Below are positions 1-7,405 of a stretch of 13,721 nt of DNA, in pieces. The notes below the pieces were generated by a model. The model made no database searches and had not been told where the DNA came from. It worked only from the letters and a program-made list of their open reading frames with translations. Where the stretch lies: assembly GCA_016203765.1 (NCBI GenBank), contig JACQMB010000040.1, positions 1 through 13,721 on the forward strand. Direction: 5' to 3'. The position numbers were made by a program, and so were the translations under genes. Position 1 is the stretch's first letter, and the number at the start of each line of letters is the position of its first letter. The DNA comes from Deltaproteobacteria bacterium (GTDB taxonomy: Bacteria; UBA10199; SPLOWO2-01-44-7).

Positions 1-58
1 AGAGGGGGTTGCCGTTGAAAGATCGGGAACGGGAGGGGCGAGAAGTACCCGCGCGCAG

Positions 59-157
59 GGGTGTTGCGGGATTTAGCGGGAGATTTCGGGAGGGATCCTG
101 GATGGTACTGGCTTGTCGCAACGAAACGTTGCCCCCTAGCGGGATCCCGCAACACCC
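59..157. repeat. Long imperfect dyad with nested hairpins downstream of the kinase gene
   Basis: A 14-bp arm (GGGTGTTGCGGGAT, 59-72) is exactly complementary to 144-157. Inside lie a perfect hairpin GCAACG-aaa-CGTTGC (118-132) and a perfect 12-bp palindrome GCGGGATCCCGC (139-150). I see no supported gene in 1-224. The stretch lies just beyond the 3' end of the leftward kinase gene but has no T-run, so it is not a standard intrinsic terminator. It could be a degenerate repeat element or a structured 3' end of the kinase mRNA. Seen directly; function unknown. Confidence 0.5.
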
Positions 158-224
158 GAGCGCGGGGGAATCTTCGAGCCCCTCTTGTTCCAGAGCTTGC
201 CAAAGACAATCTATCGAGCGAAAT

Positions 225-1826
225 TTAGCGGCAGAGGAACCGGGGCGATTCGCCGAACTCGGCCTGGCACAAGAGCTGCGCCCCGGCGGCCAGTTGGATT
301 TCCTGTTCCAGCTTTTGGTTTTGCGGCGGGTAAAAAACCTGCACAAGATATTTTCCGGATTGGAGTTTCACGCCGGCCAGGGGAGTTTCCCGCCGGCTGA
401 CCACACCGGGAATCGTCACCTCCCCCCACGGCCTGGCCGAAACCTTCAGGAAGGCCGGCCTGGGCTCTTCAAATTGAAAAGTCCTGACCCAATGGGGTTG
501 TTCGGCGCTCAATTGCAGTATCTCGCTTTTTTCCTGGCCCCATTCCGACTTCAGCACAACCGTCCCCTCCTGCGCTCGCGAAAGATCGAGGGCGGCCAGT
601 TGAAAGGGGGTGACAAATTCTTTTTTGATCTCACCCAATTTTAAAACACCGCGCGCCGGTTTGGGTTGGGCATCAATGGTGACGGAGCCGGTCAGGGGTT
701 TTTCCGAAGCCGACGGGGGAGAGGCCAGCGCCACCGGCGGGGTGTCAATGACCTGCCGGCCGGTTTGGAAAACGCCCTTCCAAAGCCAAAAACTTAAAAC
801 CGCCAGAAAAAGAAACATCCCGGCCGGGCGGCCCGCCTTGGAAAAATTTCGGCGAAGTTTTCCCGTGGCGGCGGGAAAAGCGTTTTCGGCCCGCGTGTTT
901 TGAAACGCCGCCGGAGGAAAAAGCGTTCGCAGATACTCGGAAAACTCCTCCGCCTGGGTCTCCAAACGTTCCCCGGCAATCACTTGCTGGAGGTCTTTCA
1001 AAAAATCGGCCGCGTCCGGATGGCGGTATTTTTTTTCCCTCTGGAGGGCCTTCAAAACAACCGCGCGGAGGCGGGCGGGATAATTTTGCAGGGCCTCGTC
1101 GGGAAGCGCGGCCTTGCGCACCTTTTCCAACGTGGCCAAGTCATTGGCGCTGTCAAAGAGTCTTTTGCGCTCCAGCAATTCAAACAGCAAAATGCCGGCG
1201 GCATAGAGATCGGTCCGCTCATCCACCGTCTCCCCCCGGGCCTGCTCCGGCGACATGTAGGCGTATTTCCCTTTGATCTGATGCTGGGTCGTCTCCAGCG
1301 AGCGGTGGATCCCCTTGGCGATGCCGAAGTCGGTCACTTTGACCTGGCCGTCGAACGAGAGGAGAATATTTTGCGGCGAGATGTCGCGATGAACGATTTT
1401 TAAATCCCGTCCCTCCTCATTTTTTCTTTGATGGGCGAACTTGAGGGCCTTCAGAATTTCGGAAACGATGTAGAAGACGAATTTCAACGGAAGGGGATGC
1501 CCCTCTTCGGCCGTTTTTTGAAAGAGCCTGCGCAGATCGATCCCCGCCACCAATTCCATCGAAATGTAGAAAGTCTTCCCGTCGCGGCCCAGTTCATAGA
1601 CCTGCACAATGTTGGGGTGGGTGAGATGGACCAGCGCCTTGGCCTCGTCGATCAACATCTTGACAAAAGAAGGATTGTCGGACCAGACCGGAAGGAGCCG
1701 CTTGATGCAGACATCCTTGGAAAAACCGCTCTCACCCAAATATTTGGCGCTGAAAATCTCGGCCATCCCCCCTTGGGCGATTTTTTTGAGCAAGACATAG
1801 CGGCCAAAACGATACGGGAGATCCAT
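225..1826 (-). CDS. Membrane-anchored serine/threonine protein kinase with C-terminal PEGA-like domain
   Basis: A 533-aa eukaryotic-type (Hanks) kinase. The catalytic domain spans about residues 8-285: Gly-rich loop AQGGMAEIF (17-25), ATP-anchoring Lys42, catalytic loop HRDISPQN (146-153), DFG (166-168) and SPE (192-194). The catalytic set is therefore complete and the kinase is probably active. A hydrophobic segment at about 337-353 predicts one membrane span, placing the kinase in the cytoplasm and the C-terminus outside. Residues about 457-520 match the PEGA pattern (LKVSARPWGEVTIPG...TPLAG...LQSGKYLVQV), a small beta domain common at the C-termini of myxobacterial-type kinases. The HRDISPQN form is likewise typical of Deltaproteobacteria. 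Substrate and signal are not evident. The gene is transcribed divergently from the DUF2203 gene; the ATG at 1826 has no strong Shine-Dalgarno sequence. Kinase identity is very secure, the PEGA call less so. Confidence 0.93.
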   Translation of the reverse strand: MDLPYRFGRYVLLKKIAQGGMAEIFSAKYLGESGFSKDVCIKRLLPVWSDNPSFVKMLIDEAKALVHLTHPNIVQVYELGRDGKTFYISMELVAGIDLRRLFQKTAEEGHPLPLKFVFYIVSEILKALKFAHQRKNEEGRDLKIVHRDISPQNILLSFDGQVKVTDFGIAKGIHRSLETTQHQIKGKYAYMSPEQARGETVDERTDLYAAGILLFELLERKRLFDSANDLATLEKVRKAALPDEALQNYPARLRAVVLKALQREKKYRHPDAADFLKDLQQVIAGERLETQAEEFSEYLRTLFPPAAFQNTRAENAFPAATGKLRRNFSKAGRPAGMFLFLAVLSFWLWKGVFQTGRQVIDTPPVALASPPSASEKPLTGSVTIDAQPKPARGVLKLGEIKKEFVTPFQLAALDLSRAQEGTVVLKSEWGQEKSEILQLSAEQPHWVRTFQFEEPRPAFLKVSARPWGEVTIPGVVSRRETPLAGVKLQSGKYLVQVFYPPQNQKLEQEIQLAAGAQLLCQAEFGESPRFLCR

Positions 1827-1866
1827 GGCGGAGGATTTGTAAGCAAATTTCGTGCCAAGGGAAGAA

Positions 1867-1915
1867 GGACCAGGGACTAGGGACTAGGGACCAGGGACCG
1901 GGGACTACGGACTAA
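1867..1915. repeat. Tandem heptanucleotide array, seven units of GGACYAG
   Basis: Seven consecutive 7-bp units can be read: GGACCAG, GGACTAG, GGACTAG, GGACCAG, GGACCGG, GGACTAC, GGACTAA. The array lies between the divergent kinase and DUF2203 genes. Its right edge GGACTAAAG is also the right edge of the shorter copies at 2374-2394 and 9355-9363. Units vary mainly at position 5 (C/T) and in the last two units. Confidence 0.85.
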
Positions 1916-1923
1916 AGAGGGAA

Positions 1924-1976
1924 GGGGATTGTGGTCTACAATTGAGACAATTTGTCCCAAACGCCCACAATTCCCC
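1924..1976. repeat. Concentric inverted repeat upstream of the DUF2203 gene
   Basis: The outer arms GGGGATTGTGG (1924-1934) and CCACAATTCCCC (1965-1976) are complementary with a one-base bulge. At the same centre lies a perfect 11-bp dyad GACAA-T-TTGTC (1946-1956). It sits in the 5' region of the DUF2203 gene, so it could be an operator, a leader hairpin or another palindromic repeat. No T-run follows. Structure seen directly; role unknown. Confidence 0.5.
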
Positions 1977-2012
1977 TGGACACGCTTTGGCCCTCGCGAT
2001 AAGAGGCAAACC

Positions 2013-2372
2013 ATGGGAGAAGTCATCGAACTCAAACGCGACAAGCCGTTCACGTTAAAGGAAACGCAAACGCTCCTTCCCATTGTCCGCCGGATTACCG
2101 ACGAGTCGGTTGCCCTGGTGGAAAAACTAAAAAAAAGGGTTGAGGAGGTCGATCCCCCGCCGGATCACCGCCCCGCCTACGAACGGGAGTTGAATCACAT
2201 TGTCGACCGCTGGTCGGACAAAATTTTGAAACTGGGGGCGGAACCGAAGGGACTGTGGCTGGTCGATTTCGACAACGGCGCCGGTTATTACTGCTGGCGC
2301 TATCCGGAAGAGGAAGTCTGTTTTTATCACACCTACGAGACCGGTTTCAGCGGCCGGACGCCTATTTTGTAG
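2013..2372 (+). CDS. DUF2203 family protein
   Basis: A 119-aa soluble protein. The start at 2013 (MGEVIELKRDKPFTLKE...) is preferred over a longer in-frame reading because AAGAGG lies 6 nt upstream (2001-2006) and the family begins near its FTLKEAxxLLP-like motif, here FTLKETQTLLPIV at residues 13-25. The C-terminal signature KGLWLVDFDNGAGYYCWRYPEEEVCFYHTYETGFSGRTPIL is the conserved DUF2203 block: a 'G-LVDF' segment, 'CWR', an acidic stretch, an aromatic-His pair and 'GF-GR'. (The long string is divided in that family into those short motifs.) The molecular function of the family is not established. It is convergent with nfo, separated by a short heptad array. Family assignment is confident; function unknown. 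Confidence 0.82.
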   Translation: MGEVIELKRDKPFTLKETQTLLPIVRRITDESVALVEKLKKRVEEVDPPPDHRPAYERELNHIVDRWSDKILKLGAEPKGLWLVDFDNGAGYYCWRYPEEEVCFYHTYETGFSGRTPIL

Positions 2373-2373
2373 A

Positions 2374-2394
2374 GGACCAGGGACCACGGACTAA
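2374..2394. repeat. Short GGACYAG heptad array between DUF2203 gene and nfo
   Basis: Three 7-bp units (GGACCAG, GGACCAC, GGACTAA) of the same heptad as 1867-1915, again ending in GGACTAAAG. It fills almost the whole gap between the two convergent genes, and its CTA (2391-2393) is the complement of the nfo stop codon TAG, so the repeat supplies the nfo stop. Confidence 0.75.
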
Positions 2395-3245
2395 AGGCAA
2401 TAAGACAGAAGTTTTTTTAAATTAAAAGTATCGTATTTGACCGCGTTGTCTTCTTTGGGCGTCTCCAAAACCATTGGAATTTTCGCGAGGCGTTTGTCCC
2501 GCATTAAAAGACGAAACCCTTCGGGGCCGATTTTTCCCCTGCCGATATGCTCGTGCCGATCCACGCGCGAGCCCAGCTCTTGTTTGGAATCGTTCAAATG
2601 GATCACCTTGAGTTTTTTCAATCCAATGGCCGCGTCAAATTCCTTCCACATTTTTTTATACCCTTCGGGCGTGCGAAAATCGCAGCCGGCGGCAAAGACG
2701 TGGCAGGTGTCCAGGCAAATCCCCACCCGCGGAATGTCTTTGACCCAATCCATGATGGCGCCCAGTTGTTCAAAGCGGTGGCCGACGGAGGTCCCCTGGC
2801 CGGCGGTGGTTTCCAAAAGGAGCCAGGTTTTTCGATCGGGGAATTTTTCCAGGACCCGGCGCAGATTTTGGGCGATTCGTTCGATCCCCTTTTGCATTCC
2901 GGTCCCCACATGGGCGCCGGGGTGCAAGACGACAAAATCCAAATTGAGGGCGATGGCCCTTTCCATTTCCTGAGCGAATGATTTTAACGAAAGAGCGTTG
3001 TTTGTCCGGTCAGGCGAGGCGAGGTTGATCAGATACCCGGCATGCGAAAAAATAATTTCGACCCCGCAGGCCTTTTTGTTTTCAAAAAATTTTTCGATTT
3101 CGTCCTGGGCGAGGGGCTGCTTGGCCAACCACTGGTTGTTGTTCTTAACAAAAATTTGGCAGGTGTTGGCTTGGATCTCTTTGGCCCGTAACGGCGCCTG
3201 ATCCACCCCGCCGGCCGTTGAGACATGGGCTCCCAGGTAGCGCAT
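2391..3245 (-). CDS. nfo: Endonuclease IV (AP endonuclease)
   Basis: A 284-aa TIM-barrel apurinic/apyrimidinic endonuclease of base-excision repair. It cleaves the phosphodiester 5' to abasic sites with a trinuclear Zn centre. All nine metal ligands of the family are present: His68, His108, Glu145, Asp179, His182, His216, Asp229, His231 and Glu261. The signature blocks VVLHPGAH, LLLETTAGQG, CLDTCHVFAAG and HLNDSK...DRHEHIGRG are intact. The start chosen is the ATG at 3245 (MRYLGAHVS, the usual family N-terminus). A further in-frame ATG at 3263 adds only MCPQIT, which is read from the REP-like repeat at 3248-3327. Neither start has a strong Shine-Dalgarno; the in-repeat ATG has a weak GGGG 11 nt upstream. 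The stop lies in a heptad repeat. Confidence 0.96.
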   Translation of the reverse strand: MRYLGAHVSTAGGVDQAPLRAKEIQANTCQIFVKNNNQWLAKQPLAQDEIEKFFENKKACGVEIIFSHAGYLINLASPDRTNNALSLKSFAQEMERAIALNLDFVVLHPGAHVGTGMQKGIERIAQNLRRVLEKFPDRKTWLLLETTAGQGTSVGHRFEQLGAIMDWVKDIPRVGICLDTCHVFAAGCDFRTPEGYKKMWKEFDAAIGLKKLKVIHLNDSKQELGSRVDRHEHIGRGKIGPEGFRLLMRDKRLAKIPMVLETPKEDNAVKYDTFNLKKLLSYCL

Positions 3246-3247
3246 AG

Positions 3248-3327
3248 TAATCTGGGGACACATAACTTAATTCCCCACGATTTTCAAACGAAGTCATTTG
3301 CGAATTAAGTTATGTGTCTCCAGATTA
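3248..3327. repeat. REP/BIME-like palindromic element, copy 1
   Basis: Two 26-bp inverted arms, 3248-3273 (beginning TAATCTGGGGACAC) and 3302-3327 (beginning GAATTAAGTTATG), match at 25 of 26 positions around a 28-nt loop. The same tip TCTGGGGACAC and inner edge GAATTAAGT recur in the element at 12577-12638. Terminal TCTGGGGACAC-type palindromes of this kind are, to my knowledge, scattered through many proteobacterial genomes and associated with REP-associated tyrosine transposases (RAYT/TnpA_REP). No transposase is in the window. It lies between the divergent nfo and the 3379 gene, covering the nfo 5' end. Confidence 0.8.
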
Positions 3328-3378
3328 GCTTGACATTGCCGGCAAATATAAATAGGTCCTCACTCAAAAGGAGTTTCC

Positions 3379-5418
3379 ATGGGTTCCGGAGAGATCTGTT
3401 TTAATCCCGAAGGAAGTGCAACCTATCAGCAGTTGGTGGAAGAGCTGACCGACGGGTTTGTTCCCGATCAGCAGGATCACTGTTTTCCCGAATCGGTTGT
3501 CCCCGCCTCTTTTGCCCAAAGCAGCTTTTCACCCATGAGCGCGGAAGACATTGCCCACTATCTGACCAACCGCCCCTACTTTCAAACAGCGGCTTGTCTT
3601 GCAAAATCATATGAACAATATGTGCAAGTTGTGGGGCAACCGATCGAATCCCCCGATTATACCCCGATGGAAATCGACCATGAAACCTGGGATTATGCCC
3701 CCGAACTTGTTTTTAATGCGCTTGAAAATTATGACGTCCAGGTCGCGTTGAGTACGCTGGCCTATCTTCGCACCAACGCCTTGCAAACACCGGCCACCGT
3801 TCGCGGCACTGTTGAATTTTTGAGGAATGGTCCCCGCCTTTATCATTGCAGTGACTACGTTTTAGTCGACATCTACCAACAAAGTGCCGACCCCTTGGAA
3901 AGATCCAACATTGCCAAGCTGTTACTGGACCAGTTTGGATCGGAACTTCTTTACTTTGATGACGTCGAGCTGACGCATCCCGTCCCCCTGGAGCAGGAGA
4001 GGCGCGATCTTCTTTATCCCGTTTTTAAAGATCTTTTTGAATCGCTGGCGAGCGGAAAAGGCTATTCATTAAAGAAGGATGCCGCCAAAGCAATGATCGC
4101 CACGGGGGAGAGATCGGCTTTAAACTATTTGGCCTGGAAGGTGATCGACGGAGAATACAGCGAAAAAGATGCCGCCTTCCAAGCGTTATGGGATAAAAAG
4201 TTTCAATTTGATGTTTCTCCCGCCTTTCTTAAAATTTTAAAACATAAGGAGGGGGAGCGATGGACATTTGAACAGGAACAAATTTTTGAGGCCATTGTGG
4301 ACCCGCGATTTTCCCCCAATAAAGACTTCCTTCCTATCGTGGCGGAGGCTTTGGAGAAATCAACGGGACATAGCATTGGAGACGCTGACTCGAAGGCTTT
4401 GTTGGCTTTTATCGCCCGGTGTGGAGTGGCGGGGGTCCCCTATTTGAAAAACCTTGCAGTGAAGATTCCAGTCGAGCAACATGCTTTCTTTCGCAATTTG
4501 GCTCTTGAACAGTTGGCAGCTATGGAAGAACCCCGAGCCCAAGAGGTTTTGTACAAGCTTGTTATAGAGAGGAAAATGACCGAGGATGCGATTCACGCCC
4601 TTGGAGGTGGCTCCCAAAGTGCTCTTCAAACCCTGCTGAAACTCAGCAATGCCCATTTTGAGAGGGGTGAGGAGCATTTAGGAGAAGCGGTGTTTTATTA
4701 TTTGGGCCGCGTTGTCGGGGATCCCGATTTTGCTTTGAAGGTTTTTAGCCGTCTTTCTCGCGTTCCACCGGACGCCGACCGGAATCAAGAGGCCCTTGGA
4801 GCGAAAGTGCGGTTGGCCCAAAACTACAGCCTCTTTTTTGAGCAAGAATTTGCCAGTTTAAGCCGAGAGGATCAGAGGTCTCTGCTGGAGGCTTGGCTGA
4901 CCGATTGGACACCGCAACAATGGGTCGTTCCCCTTGCCTACCGTGTTGTCACTGAGCATCGAGCCGCTATCGATCCTTCCCTTTACACATTCGTTGGGGA
5001 AGAAATAATCAGGACGGCCGCTTATCAACCGCCTGAAGTCTTAAGTATAATGCTGGCTTCCAAAGATTATCCTATGGACTGGAAGGTGGAGATGGTGGCA
5101 AGAAATATGGATATACACTTCGCGGGATTTGAGTTACGGGCAAGGCTGGTTGACATAGAAACAATGGATCGTCGTTTCAGACTTCAAGCCTTGGAATCAA
5201 TGGCAACGTTACGCGAAAATGGCGTTGATAGGAAGTTGGTCGACCACTACGCCCTTAATTTGGATCAGCCCCTCTTCTTAAGAGAAGCTACCATTGACGT
5301 TCTGAAGGCCAGGGCCAGCGCAGGCAACAAAGAAGCCCGTGCCGCGCTTCAACGCATTGCCGGGCCCGAAGCCGCTATACGCGAGCATGCCCGCGAGGCA
5401 CTTCGCTCCCTTCCATAG
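3379..5418 (+). CDS. Large alpha-helical repeat (HEAT/ARM-like) protein of unknown function
   Basis: A 679-aa protein with no signal peptide and no membrane segment. The first 60 or so residues are polar and low in regular pattern. From about residue 110 onward the sequence is a continuous run of amphipathic helix pairs, best seen near the C-terminus (FRLQALESMATLRENGV, LREATIDVLKARASAG, ARAALQRIAG, IREHAREALRSLP), resembling HEAT/ARM repeats. I recognise no catalytic motif and no named family; a scaffold or binding role is only an inference. The start is well supported by AAGGAG (3368-3373) 5 nt before the ATG. Upstream are TTGACA (3330-3335) and TATAAAT (3347-3353), but only 11 bp apart, so the promoter is uncertain. 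It stands alone between two leftward genes. Confidence 0.75.
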   Translation: MGSGEICFNPEGSATYQQLVEELTDGFVPDQQDHCFPESVVPASFAQSSFSPMSAEDIAHYLTNRPYFQTAACLAKSYEQYVQVVGQPIESPDYTPMEIDHETWDYAPELVFNALENYDVQVALSTLAYLRTNALQTPATVRGTVEFLRNGPRLYHCSDYVLVDIYQQSADPLERSNIAKLLLDQFGSELLYFDDVELTHPVPLEQERRDLLYPVFKDLFESLASGKGYSLKKDAAKAMIATGERSALNYLAWKVIDGEYSEKDAAFQALWDKKFQFDVSPAFLKILKHKEGERWTFEQEQIFEAIVDPRFSPNKDFLPIVAEALEKSTGHSIGDADSKALLAFIARCGVAGVPYLKNLAVKIPVEQHAFFRNLALEQLAAMEEPRAQEVLYKLVIERKMTEDAIHALGGGSQSALQTLLKLSNAHFERGEEHLGEAVFYYLGRVVGDPDFALKVFSRLSRVPPDADRNQEALGAKVRLAQNYSLFFEQEFASLSREDQRSLLEAWLTDWTPQQWVVPLAYRVVTEHRAAIDPSLYTFVGEEIIRTAAYQPPEVLSIMLASKDYPMDWKVEMVARNMDIHFAGFELRARLVDIETMDRRFRLQALESMATLRENGVDRKLVDHYALNLDQPLFLREATIDVLKARASAGNKEARAALQRIAGPEAAIREHAREALRSLP

Positions 5419-5448
5419 TCTGTTGGACAAAAATTCAAACAGGGTGTT

Positions 5449-5985
5449 CTACCAAGTCCGATAAGGACCGACGTCGACATGAACAAAACTGCGGCCGGGG
5501 TAGTAGCCGACCCCGCCCACCTTGAGGGCCGCCAGATATTGGCGAAGCCGCCAGGCCGAGACCCCCGGCAGACGCAGGTCGATCGCCTCCCCCTTCATGT
5601 GGCGGGAGTATTTGGCCGCCCTTCTCCCGCGGCGGCGCAATTTGTGATTAAACTCCGGAGAGCGATAGCCTGAAAGCACGCGGACCTCGCCGGATTCAAA
5701 ATGATCCTCCAGGTGATCGACCAGCTCGACCAATTCCAAATGCATCGGTTTGATTTTGCCGTCGGCCCGGCAACGAAGAAGATAATTGATTTGTTCCAGC
5801 CCCGCCTCCAGGTAATTTTTGCCGAGGCGATAGCGAATCGCCGCCTTCTCCCCGGAGTGAAGATCATAGAGGGTAATGACGCCATCCCCTTTCGGAAAGG
5901 CGGTGGGAATGGGGCTGGAGGAGCCCGGCCAGGGGATGGCGATAAAAATGCCCAATAAAAACAGATATTTAAAAATTTGCCGCAT
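5449..5985 (-). CDS. MepK/YcbK-like murein endopeptidase (peptidase M15_2, DUF882)
   Basis: A 178-aa exported Zn peptidase. An N-terminal signal peptide is visible at about residues 1-24 (hydrophobic KYLFLLGIFIAIPWPGSSS). The M15 active-site motifs are present: SRHMKGEAIDLRLPG with His129 and Asp136, and SFVHVDVG with His169 as third Zn ligand, as in E. coli MepK (YcbK), plus the YRSPEFN segment near residue 107. By family knowledge it cleaves peptidoglycan cross-links (D,D or L,D) in the periplasm; the exact bond is not deducible. It is convergent with the 3379-5418 gene (30 nt gap) and separated from the NTase gene upstream by a hairpin terminator. The annotated ATG lies only 2 nt after a good -10 element, so either another promoter is used or the true start is slightly downstream (TTG at codon 11). 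Confidence 0.85.
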   Translation of the reverse strand: MRQIFKYLFLLGIFIAIPWPGSSSPIPTAFPKGDGVITLYDLHSGEKAAIRYRLGKNYLEAGLEQINYLLRCRADGKIKPMHLELVELVDHLEDHFESGEVRVLSGYRSPEFNHKLRRRGRRAAKYSRHMKGEAIDLRLPGVSAWRLRQYLAALKVGGVGYYPGRSFVHVDVGPYRTW

Positions 5986-5987
5986 CC

Positions 5988-6015
5988 ACTATAGTTATCG
6001 GCAGGAAGGGGTCAA
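5988..6015 (-). promoter_or_regulatory. Sigma70-like promoter before the MepK-like gene
   Basis: On the minus strand, TTGACC (6015-6010) and TATAGT (5993-5988) are separated by 16 bp. The -10 element is only 2 nt from the ATG at 5985, so initiation from it would begin inside the coding region. It is therefore either a chance match or evidence for a later start codon. Confidence 0.35.
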
Positions 6016-6026
6016 AAGTTGCTTGC

Positions 6027-6046
6027 AAAACCGGCCGGTCCGGCCG
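6027..6046 (-). terminator. Probable intrinsic terminator after the NTase gene
   Basis: On the minus strand, 12 nt after the NTase stop, CGGCC-GGACC-GGCCG (6046-6032) forms a GC-rich stem-loop followed by GTTTT (6031-6027). The T-run is short, so efficiency is uncertain, but the position between two co-directional, unrelated genes fits. Confidence 0.45.
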
Positions 6047-6057
6047 TTGCGTTTTTG

Positions 6058-6645
6058 TCAAATCCAAGGAGGCAATTCAATTTCAATTTCTTCCGCCTCC
6101 AAAAAATCCCGAAGGACTGTGTTCAGATTTTGGATATATTGGGGAAGCTCCTCGGAACGGGCATCCATTAACCAATATTCCTTGGCCGCCAGGAACCGTT
6201 GAACCAACTTTCGGGCATCCACAAAATTCAGCAGGACCATTGCCCGTATGTCATCAACATCCTGTGCGCGAAAAGTTTTAAGTTTGCTCACAACAACATC
6301 TGTAATATCCAAAACCTCAATCTGAAAATTTTTGACCTGCCGGTTAAGTTTTTCCAATGGATGAAACAAGGGAGGATGAGGCAAAAAAGGGATTCCCTGT
6401 CCAACGATATCAAGATGGATTTTGTGCCGTTTGGCCAGCCTTGTACCGGGTCCAGCGAGACTTAACAACGTTTTTTTGATCTGTTCAGTCAATCCAACAA
6501 CCTCCAGAACATCACTGTCTTTTGTTCCCCGGTCATAAGAGGATTGTAAAAAGAGGGCAGTGCTTCCAATAATCGGAAGTCCTATCCGGTTTTTGCCCGT
6601 TGAGTTCCATCGCTCATCCATTTCCTTAAAGAAGGCTTCAATCAT
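6058..6645 (-). CDS. Nucleotidyltransferase-fold protein (MNT/DUF6036-like), probable toxin partner
   Basis: A 195-aa protein with a minimal nucleotidyltransferase (polymerase-beta) pattern: IGSTALFL at residues 26-33 (the GS/GG-T-A helix), RGTKDSDVLE with acidic residues 43 and 45, and a possible third carboxylate in HLDIVG (Asp79). The later VVSKLKTFRAQDVDDIRAM (118-136) matches the 'K-R-KD--DI' segment of AbiEii/DUF6036-type NTases. The usual DxD spacing appears kept (D43-S-D45). The ATG at 6645 was chosen because it overlaps the stop of the upstream HTH gene by 8 nt, with GGAG 11 nt upstream. A longer in-frame reading to 6714 would add 23 residues overlapping the regulator. NTases paired with HTH proteins are known as toxin-antitoxin modules (AbiE, MNT-HEPN, DUF6036), where the NTase modifies tRNA or protein. 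The toxin role is inferred. Confidence 0.75.
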   Translation of the reverse strand: MIEAFFKEMDERWNSTGKNRIGLPIIGSTALFLQSSYDRGTKDSDVLEVVGLTEQIKKTLLSLAGPGTRLAKRHKIHLDIVGQGIPFLPHPPLFHPLEKLNRQVKNFQIEVLDITDVVVSKLKTFRAQDVDDIRAMVLLNFVDARKLVQRFLAAKEYWLMDARSEELPQYIQNLNTVLRDFLEAEEIEIELPPWI

Positions 6646-7399
6646 TTTTTTCGGACTCCAATAGTGCGTTATAAAAATCTTCTTCCCGGATTCTGGTGAC
6701 AACTTTCCACACAAGGGCTAAGGCATCTCGGGATTCTCGGAGTTGATGAAATGTTTTCTCTGAAACGATGCCGGCATCCAGCCTATCTTCTTCATATTCG
6801 GAAGCTATCATCGTTTGCCAATTAAGCATTTCCTCCAATATTGTTTTCGCCCTCCGATAAATAAACCTTTTGTTATGAGGCACATGCGTTTTGAATCGTC
6901 TGTCAATGACGCGAGACACCCCATTCAATACCCAGTAAAATCTGTTCTCCAGCCGGTATTCTTTCAATTTGTTGATAATTTTTCTAAAAAGAGGGGGGTG
7001 GGCATGAAGGATAATGACTGGTGTTAAGGCTGTCAGCAATCTTGGAGAACCACCGATGACGGTTTCCAAAATGACATTGTAAGCGTCATTCAATTTTTCG
7101 GAAGGCAAGACATTTGGATCTTCCTTGAGTTGAGTCCCTCCCAACCTGGCCAGGGCTTTTTGGAGTTGGGCCTCCGAATTATCCGATTTTGTTTTGATGA
7201 AATGACTGATCGGAAGATTAAACAGTTTCAGAAGTGTAATGAATTGCTCTGCCGTAAGCGAACCTTTGCCATGTTCAATTTCTGAAAGACGAGACTGCGA
7301 TAGCCCCAATTTTTCAGCCAACTCCGCCTGGGTCCATCGTCTTTCTTGCCGAACTTTGCGCAAGGTATCTGTGATCCGTTGTTTGAGTTTTGAATCCAT
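6638..7399 (-). CDS. XRE/Cro-C1 family HTH regulator with large C-terminal domain, probable antitoxin
   Basis: A 253-aa protein. Residues about 9-63 form a clear Cro/C1-type HTH (LRKVRQERRWTQAELAEKLG, LSQSRLSEIEHGKGSLTAEQ, FITLLKLFNLP). The remaining 190 residues form an unrecognised, mostly helical and basic domain (e.g. RFKTHVPHNKRFIYRRAKTI) that ends in an acidic tail. It overlaps the downstream NTase gene by 8 nt (ATGATTGA), implying translational coupling and a common function. The start at 7399 has no Shine-Dalgarno sequence and sits exactly 6 nt after a -10 element, predicting a leaderless transcript. A tandem palindrome 56 nt upstream could be its operator. The DNA is more AT-rich than the flanking efp and suc regions. 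HTH call is secure; antitoxin role is inferred from context. Confidence 0.85.
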   Translation of the reverse strand: MDSKLKQRITDTLRKVRQERRWTQAELAEKLGLSQSRLSEIEHGKGSLTAEQFITLLKLFNLPISHFIKTKSDNSEAQLQKALARLGGTQLKEDPNVLPSEKLNDAYNVILETVIGGSPRLLTALTPVIILHAHPPLFRKIINKLKEYRLENRFYWVLNGVSRVIDRRFKTHVPHNKRFIYRRAKTILEEMLNWQTMIASEYEEDRLDAGIVSEKTFHQLRESRDALALVWKVVTRIREEDFYNALLESEKND

Positions 7400-7405
7400 A
7401 AATAC

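Noticed and set aside
59..157. Integron attC site
   Set aside because: The arms are complementary but lack the R'/R'' core sites and spacer pattern; no integrase or cassette array in the window.
9..644. 211-codon open frame on the plus strand
   Set aside because: It runs antisense to the C-terminal part of the clear kinase gene, has no SD, and its translation has no domain-like pattern.
1867..1915. CRISPR array
   Set aside because: The units are 7 bp with no spacers; this is a simple tandem repeat.
3330..3353. TTGACA and TATAAAT upstream of the 3379 gene as a promoter
   Set aside because: The spacer is only 11 bp (13 with the alternative TAAATA), outside the sigma70 range; not listed as a feature.
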